From Pinguiococcus pyrenoidosus (Eukaryota; Sar; Pinguiophyceae; Pinguiochrysidales; Pinguiochrysidaceae): DNA of 25,303 bases. The notes under the pieces were generated by a model. That model was not told the origin of the DNA. It did not search any database and saw nothing but the letters and a program-made list of their open reading frames with translations. A program made the translations under genes and the position numbers. The stretch lies in contig JAAMXY010000721.1 of the NCBI GenBank assembly GCA_019677205.1, positions 6,501-31,803 of the forward strand. Direction: 5' to 3'. Below, piece after piece: positions 8,601 to 16,092 of this stretch (the stretch's first letter is position 1; each line of letters starts with the position of its first letter).

Positions 8601-10281
8601 CCGGCCGAGTCTCCAAGCGACGTGAAGAGGAAAACGAGCTTGACCGCTGGCGCCGCGGCTCTTGAAGCGCACGAAGCGCGGCGTTCACGCTATCGAGACT
8701 CTGCGACCGTCCGAGGCTCTGGCGATCGAGGTCGTCGCCAGAGGAGGTCGCGAGCCTCTCCGACTGACTCTTGCGCTGCACGCGGCTGGGAAAGAGCAGT
8801 TCCAGTCTGGGCAAGGCCACGCTGCTTCCAACCCCGAGAACCTGCCTCACGAGATTGTTCACTGCATCTGTCTGCGCTTCGTTCAGCAATCCGTCGCTTG
8901 GGAAGAAGCCCCTTGAGAGAATCTCTGGCACAGCTCTCTGCCGCGGACTGCGCTGGATGTTGTAGATGATCCCGAGATACCCGTACATTGTCATGAGCGT
9001 GACCCGATTCACGCGCATCATAAGCTTTCGAAGGAGCCAGGTCAGGATCTTCTTGTCGGCGATCTGTACATACTCGTGGATGATCTCATAGGCGGGGATA
9101 CGCAGAAGAATGCTCCGCTCCAGGCACTTGGCCGTGACGGGTGCCCGGGCTGCCTCGCCCGTGAGAAACGACAAGAGCGTGAGCATGCTGGCGACCACCC
9201 CGCCACCCGAGACGTTCGCCACGAAGTCTCCCGCGGCAGCCTCGCCTCCCCGACCGTACGCCTTCGCGGCAGCGCCGCCGAAAGCGTCCTGGGACGGTGC
9301 GATGAGCGCGACGCAGCCCTGCTGGACAATGAAGAGATCATGCATCTCTTCCGCCGCGCGGAAAAGCACAGCTCCCGCGGTGCGCTCTTCCTTGACTGCG
9401 CTCCGCGCGAGCCGCTCCAGCAGCTGCAGCTCCTGGCCACCAAAGACGGTCCACTGCGAAAGCGCCCGGAGGCTGAACTTGGCCGTCTCCTCCATGCTCT
9501 CCGCCAGGGGCCGATAGGTGACGTCGGATCTGCGGCGGTTCGTCCGGGAAACGCGCGGGCTACTCACCCGCGAGTACATGCTCTGCAGGCCGTCCCCCTG
9601 AGGGCCCGTGCGCCAGCGACGGAACTGCCGTCGCTGGTGTCGCATCCAGCTCATGTGGCGATTGAATTCTTCGAGAACCGGCCGGAGTCTGCGTCGGACG
9701 TCCTTCGGCAGCCGCATCTTCGGCGCTTCCGTCTCGGTGGGCTCCACGCCACGCAGCATCTCTTTGGCCTGGGACTCGATCTCTCGGGTGTTGGGCTGCT
9801 GCCGCTTCAGGCGGTTCCACAACAGCGGCAAAAGAGCCAGGATGGCCATCAACACGCCCGCGCTGCTGCCGCTCAGCTGGAGCCGCTCGGAAAGCATGAA
9901 GCGCAGAGACGCCTGGAGAGCCTCCTGAGCCGAATCCTCTCCAGACCTTGACCTCTCGATCTCCTGGAGGCCATCCGCAGCTTCAGAAGCTGTCTCCTCC
10001 GGTGTGGGTGCGTCTATCCCACGAGGATCACTGCTTGAACTGCGCTCTGAGGAGTCTGGAGCTTCTGGAAGAGCGCTTTTCTCAGACGTTGCAACGTCAC
10101 AGACCTCTCGTGGACCGCAGAAGCCCCGCGGATCCTGAGAGAGGGCTGCTTGCTGCTCTGCTTGGCTCCATGCGCTGAGATAGCTGCCGAAGCTGGACAG
10201 AGACGGCTGTGAAACCGGATTCTCCGCCTCTGTGCAACAGCCGCAGCACAGAAGTGCCACCAGCAATGGCACAGCCTTCAT
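5602..10281 (-). CDS. Neuropathy target esterase-like patatin phospholipase with cyclic-nucleotide-binding-like domains
   Basis: This is a single uninterrupted frame of 1559 residues. The start is the ATG at 10281, before the signal-like MKAVPLLVALLCCGCC; the frame's upstream part has no ATG. A second hydrophobic segment lies at about 138-156. Cyclic-nucleotide-binding-like folds follow at roughly 265-430, 630-680 and 885-1010, separated by Ser/Arg-rich linkers. The patatin domain near the C-terminus has the Gly-rich oxyanion motif GGGGARG (about 1257), the nucleophile elbow GSSIG with Ser1289, and the Asp of DGG at 1414. This is the layout of NTE/PNPLA6/PNPLA7 and yeast Nte1, which deacylate phosphatidylcholine or lysophosphatidylcholine at the ER. 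The catalytic dyad is intact. Whether the cyclic-nucleotide folds bind a nucleotide cannot be told; in known NTEs they generally seem not to. The cleavable-looking signal before the usual membrane anchor is unusual. Confidence 0.9.
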   Translation of the reverse strand: MKAVPLLVALLCCGCCTEAENPVSQPSLSSFGSYLSAWSQAEQQAALSQDPRGFCGPREVCDVATSEKSALPEAPDSSERSSSSDPRGIDAPTPEETASEAADGLQEIERSRSGEDSAQEALQASLRFMLSERLQLSGSSAGVLMAILALLPLLWNRLKRQQPNTREIESQAKEMLRGVEPTETEAPKMRLPKDVRRRLRPVLEEFNRHMSWMRHQRRQFRRWRTGPQGDGLQSMYSRVSSPRVSRTNRRRSDVTYRPLAESMEETAKFSLRALSQWTVFGGQELQLLERLARSAVKEERTAGAVLFRAAEEMHDLFIVQQGCVALIAPSQDAFGGAAAKAYGRGGEAAAGDFVANVSGGGVVASMLTLLSFLTGEAARAPVTAKCLERSILLRIPAYEIIHEYVQIADKKILTWLLRKLMMRVNRVTLMTMYGYLGIIYNIQRSPRQRAVPEILSRGFFPSDGLLNEAQTDAVNNLVRQVLGVGSSVALPRLELLFPSRVQRKSQSERLATSSGDDLDRQSLGRSQSLDSVNAALRALQEPRRQRSSSFSSSRRLETRPGEDTFDWFDADVLDADEGNAAASPLAATAQEMMRRARKAGARSIPLPLSSQGEPAAEAEAKAAPADRPSLGSGTTMQLMFVPADRNVVEMDSFADPAFYIVVQGELVVKSIQEQPSVFNRSRVRVAGLKEQDQRHRQGRRQAFERNRRRSHSAGTVDDILAERPPLRDGAQEDQFRDGNADTSGVSLAEEPVSAPPVSAPPVSAPPVSLWSLGGLGSWVLGGGFEGRKAPGLKEEGLITIHGPGTMVGQLSLLTDSSVDWYGARHRGAERFRPRPMLSIRTSQDSWLVRIGRQANDALIEKDPEILQNAARRLTQDLPDVLKVFDFGCNWVVLDAGDSLHKQGQECTGDIHVVLHGNLKVMIETVENRGPFVAQIGSGRVEAPSSSRNHTRTRVLAHLSRGSLAGESEILTGAPYTSTVTATRHCSLARIPGSLLLYVMKSYPTVYAHLAQHVSKKMAAALKAGDAGVGVGVEGATSSHRAGTVVASEPPTDDFSRTIFVVPISPSVPHDNFCQTLCQALSLLGLRVQLVTSAEAAAAAGLGFGPEVWKTEDVHRAAEAYLSVSGWLNQREELNDIVLYQADWSTGSQWNHICSSCADRTLFVANAADPPAMMPLEQDLDIDEAHAMLIMLHVFQTMKPPEGYAPQRTRRWIENREKIHSHHHVRLHAQNPRFDKEHHRSDFARLGRILTGRAVGLVLGGGGARGMAHLSVIRVLEEENIPIDMVAGSSIGSFVGALYASSPDYFSLRRRAHAFCMRMSNLWHYIADLTWPSTSWFSGVGFNAGIYQYLGKNTKIEDLWLNFSCATTDLTTGNAMVHRNGTLWRYVRASMSLAGYLPPLCDEDPRTGSLHYLVDGGYVNVLPADVMRNMMGASTVIAVDVFGEWNFGGYNYGDMLNGFRVLLSRFNPFGKGMKVPSMAEISEHLAWVASQRTIDEVRERHIDLYLAPPVGRYSTLAFSHYPEIESIGYEYAKPIVKAWKASVVRAGGDAASSIAPRLKS
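7981..8031. repeat. 15-bp in-frame repeat in the phospholipase linker
   Basis: Three units of CACCGGGGG(T/C)GCACT are followed by a partial fourth. Read on the minus strand they encode repeated VSAPP in the linker between the second and third cyclic-nucleotide-binding-like domains. The period is a multiple of three, so copy-number change keeps the frame. Confidence 0.85.
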
Positions 10282-10865
10282 CGCTGCCAACTCTTGGTCA
10301 GACGCCTCCCAAGAGTCTTTTGGCCTAGACACTTGAAGAGAAGAGAGGGGTGCAAAAGGGGCCCAACCCGCTGTTGGAACCCTTCGAAGCTCGTTCAAAG
10401 AAGGTACGGGATCATAGAGAATCAATACATATAAATAAAAATATTAAGCAACTCTTGGAGAGAATATGCGTGTTCTATGATACAGAATCAGCCGATCATG
10501 GAGAAAAACACCTAATGACAGAGCGCTGCCCTCGAAATTCAACTTCACTCTATTCTCTATTTTCCCATATCAGACGCGACTGACGTTTTCTCGTGTCGCA
10601 AGATGCTCAGCAGATATTTGCCCCCTTATTTCCCATATACAAGGGCTCAGATGCCAGGCTCCACCTGGAGGGCGGGAAGCAGTCGATTCAATTCAATTGC
10701 GTTTCCGCGCCCTTTTCGCCGCCGCTGATCCAAACGGAGACTCCGCGAGCCCGCGAACCGCACTCCACTGTACTGTGCATGGCAACCTGACCCCGCTCTC
10801 AGCGACTGTCTTGGAGCCCAGCTGCGCGGTCGCGGGGCGTCATTCGCTTTCCAACTTCCGACGCC
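10282..10865. promoter_or_regulatory. Divergent intergenic region between the phospholipase and CRAL-TRIO genes
   Basis: This 584-bp stretch lies between two divergent starts. It contains a short AT-rich core at about 10418-10460 with TATAAATA-like sequence, some 150 bp before the phospholipase ATG; read towards that gene it includes TTTATATG. I see no convincing coding exon, RNA gene or repeat here. Promoter assignment is inference from position. Confidence 0.4.
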
Positions 10866-12359
10866 ATGCGCACCAGTGCCGTACTTCACGTGTGGCTGGC
10901 GACGCTCTGCGCCAGCCTGCCGCCGGCCTCTCCAGAGGGCTTCCAGCCATCCTGGTCCCCAGGAAGCTTCGGCGTCGGCGAGGAGAGCAGCGGTGCGGAC
11001 GCGCAGCTTCTGGGCTGGAGTCTGGCGCAGCCGAAGCTGCGCAGCCAACAACGCGCGCCGGACAGAGGGACCGCAAGGCAGAGAGAGTCGCCCAAGCGCG
11101 CCGAGAAGACTCTGCCTCAGGAGGTGACGAGTGTGCGAGCGGGCAGTGACCCGAGCTACGGCTATGGAAGCCCAAACTTCGCTCCGGGGCCGCCGTACGG
11201 GCAGCAGCATCCGCTGGCGCCAGCGGCGCCGGGAGGCCAGTTCAGCTACGGCGGCAATCCCTGGGGCCAAGAAGAGGCCACCGAAGCTCAAGCGCCGGAA
11301 GAGCCGATCCCGCAGCACTACGTGCAGGGATGCTTCGGCAACATGCAGTGTGCCGCGAAAAGGTGGGAAGAGACCCGGAAGTGGCGCGAGGAGAACCGGA
11401 TAGAGGAGCTGTTCGTGACGCCGCAGCCGTTCTTTCACCTGATAAAGAACTACTACCCGCACTACTTTGCTGGCGTCGCGAGAGACGGATCCCTGGTGCA
11501 CTACGAAAGGTGCGGCGCCATGGACGTCGATGGGTTGAAGAGCGCCGGTGTGGATATGCACATCCTCGTGCAGCACTACATGTTCCTGCTCGAGGTCACG
11601 TGGAGGGTCGTCGCCCCCACCGACACGCGGGGCTCGCAGATCAGCTCCAAGCCGGATCTGCAGGTGCTGGACACGCCGTATGAGGGCTATCGCAAGATGG
11701 TATCGGTCTTCGACCTTAAGGGCTTCACGATCAGCGTGGGCGACCTCGTGCGCCCGCGAGCGACGCTGCGATTCAAGCTCGACTTTCTCCGGAGATGCGC
11801 CTACATCGCACAGCAGCACTATCCGGAGCGATGCCGCTACATCCTCTTCATCAACGCGCCGCCGAACTTCGAGAGGCTCTGGAAGCTCTTTTCGCCGATG
11901 CTGAACGAGGTGACGAGAAAGAAGATCTTCATCTTCACGCATGACGGCTTCGACGTGCTCCAGAGCGTGATCGACCCCTCCATGATCCCGAAGGAGTACG
12001 GTGGCCGCCTTGGGCAGGAGGTCGATCAGTATGGATCCCCGACCGAGTCCAGATGGAGCGCTCCGCAGGAGAGCTTTCTCTGGCAGTACGTCCAGAAAAT
12101 CAACACCGCCCAGACGCAGCCTCTGCTCCGGCCCGCCTCGGCTTCGCAGTTTGGCATGGGGCGCCTGCAGCCGCCCAAGCCGCCGCAGCCATACCAGGAT
12201 GGACACGCGGGCGTTATGCCGTCTGAGCAACCTAATTACGGGCAGCAATGGCAGCCACGGGACTCCGAGCAGGCCAAGGACTCTTGGCAAGCACAGCAGG
12301 GATGGGGCCAGGAATGGGGCCAGGAGCCGTCTTGGGCAGAGCAACAGCCGTGGCAACAT

Positions 12360-12390
<31 letters not shown>

Positions 12391-14691
12391 GGGGAGGCTC
12401 GGGATCGCGGCAACAGCCGCAAGAGCAGCAGCCGTGGCGTCAGCAGCAGCAGCATCAGCAGCAGCAGCCCTTGCAGCAACCAAGCGGCCAAGCACAGCAG
12501 GGATGGCCAACTCAAGGCAGCGAAGGTTCAGCACGATCCTGGGAGTCGTCGCAGTCTTGGCAGCCACAACAGTCTTGGCAATCACAGCAGACCTGGCAGT
12601 CGCAAGCGCAGCCAGCTATGGGGCAACCGTCACAGCAAGAGCAGCCACTGGAGCAGCCACTGCAGCCCCTGGAGCAGCACGCGCAGCCACAGCCGCGTGG
12701 AGCCGGCCAAGCACAGGGCAATGCGTACGCCGGCGAGGAAGGTGCACAAGTTCCCCAACCTCAGCAGCCACCGCAATCGCAGGCGCAGGCGCAGGCGCAG
12801 GCGCAGGCACAGGCACAGGCGCAGCAGCAGCAGCAGCAGCCGCCACCACCCCCGCCTCCTCCAGCCGTGCTCTCTCGACAAGCAGCCGAGCGGGCGAGGG
12901 AGCGGAGTGGATCGACAGAGGTGCAGAATGGTGGAGCGGCACAGGAGGTTCCCGCGTATGGGACGGAAGGCGAAAGCTCTTCACCGCCCACGAGAAGCGT
13001 GCCAGCGGGTATTCCGGCGGACTATGCGTCTACTGAAGGCCCTGGCGCGGCGCAGAATCTTGCAAAGGCAGGCCAAAGTGGTCTGGGCGCCGATCAGGAC
13101 TTCGCCTGGGCTTCCCCGCCGCCGCCTCCCCCAGGACCTCCTCCCGGACCTCCTCCTGGTCGGCCCCCCACCCCGGATCGGGTTCCACCTCCCGCAGCAA
13201 CGGACGCGCCNNNNNNNNNNNNNNNNNNNNNNNNNNNNNNNNNNNNNNNNNNNNNNNNNNNNNNNNNNNNNNNNNNNNNNNNNNNNNAGCTTAAGCTCGG
13301 ATGACACATCTGAGACCGGGCCAGGTGGCAGCTTGAAATCGTTGGTCGCCGAAATTGACTTCTGCGTTGATGGAGCGGAGGAAGAACTTCTGCGGGTCCT
13401 CGAAAAGGACAGCACGACTGCTGTGGGTGATGTCGACGCAGAGGAGCACGCAACTACTTTGGGCGAGGCTGACGCTCCCTTTGCTGATCGGCCAGACGTC
13501 GAGGACGTTGATGCTTCACAGGAGTCTGTGGATCAGGACGAAGAGGCGAGCGAGCAGATGCTGATGTACGGTGAACATGCCGTCGAAGACGAATATGCTC
13601 CAAGGGCCGAGGCTGAAGCTGAGTTTGAGGCTGAGTTCGAGGCTGAGTTTGAGGCTGAAGTTCGAGGGGCACAACCTCTGCTTTCGTCGGAGCTGAATCT
13701 CGAGATGGGCGAGGGTCTAGAGGGGCCGGACGAACCGACCCTCACTGTTCTCACTTCCAGCAACGGCGCTGGATCGGATAGCGCGTACGATGCCTCGTCC
13801 GCGGACGCTGCGTCCTTCAGTTTGGGTCCACCGGCAATTGATGAAGAGGATGACTCCCATAGCGGAGAGACGTGGGGATCAAGTTCGGACGTGATGCCGA
13901 TTGGGGACCCCGCCTTTCATCCCTACCAACCTCCAGAGGCTTTTGCACCGCGGCCAGATAGCTTCGGTGGCTATGCGCAGGACGGAGCATCTCACGGGAA
14001 TCACGAAGTTGAGTCTCGCTTCATGTATGAGCAGAATGGGCTGCAAGGTTCTGTGCAGCCGTCGTACGCTCACACGGCAACGCATGGAAGCAGCGCAAGC
14101 GCTGTGGGAGAGCACCAGCGCCCCAGCGACCCGACGGGGCAGCCGCAGCTCAACGTCAACATCTACGGACCCGTGAACGTTATGGTGGGTTCGGACGACC
14201 AACGCCAGGCGGGGGCTCCGGTCGTGGACGGGCAGGCGCAGCAGCCTTCGTCGCAGTATGAGCAGGAGCCCAGTGGCAGGCCCCCGCATCCATGGCCCGC
14301 CGCACCAGGACCGTGGGGCCAGCAAGGCTCTGTGGGCAGGCAGTACGATGGTAGGCAGCACGATGGTGGGCAGCACGATGGTAGGCAGCAACCGCGTTTC
14401 GGTGACGGGTATTCCAGCCATCCCGCAACGCCGTCCACTGCTGATGCAGGAAGCCAACCGCCACAGCAATTTGCACAAAATGCTGCCCCAGATCCGTGGA
14501 CGGAGTGGGGAAGGCAGCAGCAGCAGCAGCAGCAGCAGCATCAGCAGCAGCATCAGGGGGCTTATCCTCAGCCTGATCTAGCAAGCAGGCAGCAAGGGTG
14601 GGGAGCACAGCAGAGACCCCGTCCGCAGGAGCAGAACAAGAAGCGACCGCCCTTGTCGAGTCTGGACTGGATGGATTTAGCGCTGGACTAA
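10866..14691 (+). CDS. CRAL-TRIO (Sec14-like) protein with signal peptide and long Gln-rich tail, interrupted by an assembly gap
   Basis: The start ATG opens a signal-peptide-like segment (residues 1-22, hydrophobic core LHVWLATLCASL). Residues about 160-182 resemble the helical lead-in of CRAL-TRIO proteins (KRWEETRKWREEN). The lipid-binding CRAL-TRIO domain follows at about 196-382, with YYPHYF, HYERCG, QHYPERC, FINAPPNF and the terminal PKEYGG all typical of Sec14-like phosphatidylinositol or lipid transfer proteins. The rest is low complexity: Gln-rich with poly-Gln and QA runs, then Pro-rich PPGPPPG, then after the gap an acidic part with EAEF repeats and a second Gln-rich part ending in LDWMDLALD. 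The frames before and after the 77-N gap differ: an in-frame join needs a true gap length of 3n+1, or an intron. That both halves are one gene is inferred from shared composition and strand. Confidence 0.75.
12360..12389 (+). repeat. CAG trinucleotide run encoding poly-Gln
   Basis: Ten uninterrupted CAG codons lie in frame in the CRAL-TRIO gene, shortly after its lipid-binding domain. Pure trinucleotide runs of this length tend to vary in length between strains. Confidence 0.95.
12780..12840 (+). repeat. CAGGCR hexamer run followed by CAG run
   Basis: About seven in-frame copies of CAGGCG or CAGGCA encode a Gln-Ala alternation. They pass straight into a further CAG run and then a poly-Pro stretch of the CRAL-TRIO protein. 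Confidence 0.9.
13211..13287. other. Assembly gap, 77 N
   Basis: The run of 77 undetermined bases falls in the Pro-rich, GC-rich part of the CRAL-TRIO gene. The reading frame does not continue across it at the stated length, so the length is probably an estimate or the gap hides an intron. Confidence 0.99.
13608..13664 (+). repeat. 12-bp repeat encoding EAEF
   Basis: Units close to GAGGCTGAGTTT recur about four times in frame, giving alternating acidic and hydrophobic EAEF tetrapeptides in the second half of the CRAL-TRIO gene. Confidence 0.85.
14339..14390 (+). repeat. 15-bp repeat encoding GRQHD-type pentapeptides
   Basis: Three and a half units of GGCAGCACGATGGT(A/G) lie in frame near the end of the CRAL-TRIO gene. 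They encode Gly-Arg/Gly-Gln-Tyr/His-Asp pentapeptides. Confidence 0.85.
14515..14557 (+). repeat. CAG/CAT run encoding poly-Gln with His
   Basis: A second long CAG run in the CRAL-TRIO gene is interrupted by CAT codons. It lies 45 codons before the stop, within the Gln-rich C-terminus. Confidence 0.9.
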
Positions 14692-15605
14692 GGACGAGAG
14701 AGAGAGAGGCGAGTCCGAGTCCGCTCCTAGTCCGTCCTTTTGGGGGGCAGAAGGGTGGTGGCATGCTCTTTCGACAGGGCGACGGCTTGGAGGATCTGTC
14801 TCAGAGGAGGTGGTCAATTTTGGGTTGCTGCTACGCCCGGCCTTTCCGCGAAGCTTCTGTCTCATGGAGTGCGGATAGCAACTTGCACAATCATTGCACG
14901 GCAATCACGTTGGGATCGATGTCGCGCAGTATGAAGACTCGGGCTGGCAGGAAAAGCGTTTCGCCTTAGGTCGAGGTCGCATGCAAGCGAGTTGTTTTAC
15001 AAGGCTGGCTGCGGGAAATGCCTGCTGCAGAGCTTCTCATCCGCTCCACAGCATTCATGCACACATCTCACGCGCTGAGATCCACACATGCGTGCAGCCC
15101 GGCGGGGTAGAAGAGGATCATGCTGCCAATGTTCGGTGCGTAGAAATTACCGATGCAGAAGGCGCCGCACCGCCGTTGATTTGCTCCTCGAGGCCGCCAG
15201 GGGTGTGGGCTGCTCGTGGAAGATTGCCCCCCGCGACGCTGCTCACGAGGTGCCTACTGGATTGGCGCCGCAGACTTCGGGAATCGGGACCTCGGACCAA
15301 GGGAAGGGCATCCCTCCCCTTGCGCTCCCCTGGCCTTGCTCGGACCTCGGACGGATGAGCTGCCGCTCCGCTATAACATGGTTCAGGACGACACATCGTG
15401 GATCCGGGGAGTCCCGCCTTCCTTCGCCCACCTCGCGCATTCGATGCTCGCCCAAGGAACACGGCCGTTGAAGCCAGAGCCCCGAACAGGATGCCTGATG
15501 TCCCACGGATATATGTATACCTGTCTACCTGTCCATCCCCTTCTTCACCGTCGATCCTGCTGGGAAGCATGAAGCTAACGCCGCAGATGAGGAGGGTCGG
15601 TGGCG
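14692..15605. other. 914-bp region without a confident gene
   Basis: This stretch follows the CRAL-TRIO stop and precedes the small plus-strand gene. It starts with a short GA-rich tract (about 14695-14712). Open frames exist on both strands, but none has a family signature. The only suggestive coding sequence is a minus-strand candidate listed separately. I found no tRNA-like fold or repeat of note. Confidence 0.5.
15068..15570 (-). CDS. Doubtful minus-strand gene with very short introns
   Basis: From the ATG at 15570, possible exons separated by GT-AG introns of about 34 nt (about 15528-15495) and 37 nt (starting near 15246) give a continuous frame ending at TGA 15070-15068. The last part (from 15169) reads CGAFCIGNFYAPNIGSMILF and looks protein-like, with mixed hydrophobic residues and little bias. 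The middle part is Arg/Gly/Pro-rich and unconvincing. I do not recognise a family. The 40-nt intron in the first gene of the window makes such short introns possible here. This may be chance. Confidence 0.2.
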
Positions 15606-16010
15606 ATGGAGCCGCTAGGGCCCGTCGAAGGCAAAGCTGCTGAGGTGCCGTCCATCAAAGTACACGTCCACCTTCATGGTCGAGTGGTGACCGTCAGCTG
15701 CGGCACCGGCCAGCAGCGGCTTGCTTGGTTAGCCGAGGTAGGCCCGATATTGAGCACGGCGCCTCCCACCCTTGCTCTTTGCTCCGACTCATGGCTCCGA
15801 CTCGCGTTGCTCTTCGCTCAGGTAGCGATTGCGCGATGGGACGAAGAGGAGGGCCGCGGCTGGCTGTACCTTGGTGCTCCGAAGGGGCCGGTGGTGAAAG
15901 AAGATGACACCAAGCTGCAGTATGGCCAGATGGTCAAGGATGTGCTCAAGGATGGCGAGTCGGTGACCTTCCAGACGCTTCACAGTCCGCAGGACACGAA
16001 GGCTTCGTGA
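15606..16010 (+). CDS. Small unknown protein, 106 residues, one in-frame intron
   Basis: The start is the ATG at 15606 (context GCGATGG). An intron at 15738-15821 (GTAGGC to GCTCAG, 84 nt) is a multiple of three and has no stop, so the unspliced frame also stays open. The spliced reading is preferred because it joins LAWLAE directly to VAIARWDEEEG and removes a Ser/Leu/Pro-rich insert that looks like intron. The product starts with a strand-like segment (IKVHVHLHGRVVTVSCG), then a helix, a GWLYLGAPKG turn and a C-terminal VLKDGESVTFQTL strand. That order resembles a ubiquitin-like beta-grasp fold, which is inference only. I do not recognise the family. The stop lies only 82 bp from the end of the convergent secA gene. 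Confidence 0.65.
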   Translation: MEPLGPVEGKAAEVPSIKVHVHLHGRVVTVSCGTGQQRLAWLAEVGPILSTAPPTLALCSDSWLRLALLFAQVAIARWDEEEGRGWLYLGAPKGPVVKEDDTKLQYGQMVKDVLKDGESVTFQTLHSPQDTKAS

Positions 16011-16092
16011 CTCGGGTGTAGCTGAAGTGAGGCAAAAACAACCCGAATGATGCACATGAAACGAAAGCGACAGACTTCGTTGCTCCCCTCGT

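Noticed and set aside
10647-12515. 622-codon minus-strand open frame opposite the CRAL-TRIO gene
   Set aside because: Leu/Arg-rich composition mirrors Gln-rich codons on the other strand, and the plus strand has the CRAL-TRIO signature.
12780-12840. Could the short direct repeats be a CRISPR array or mobile-element ends?
   Set aside because: These are in-frame hexamer/triplet runs with no spacers, terminal inverted repeats or transposase. No CRISPR array, insertion sequence or integrase was seen in the window.
14692-15605. tRNA or other structured RNA in the widest gene-free stretch
   Set aside because: I looked for T-loop and A/B-box-like sequences on both strands and found none convincing; a covariance-model search would be decisive.
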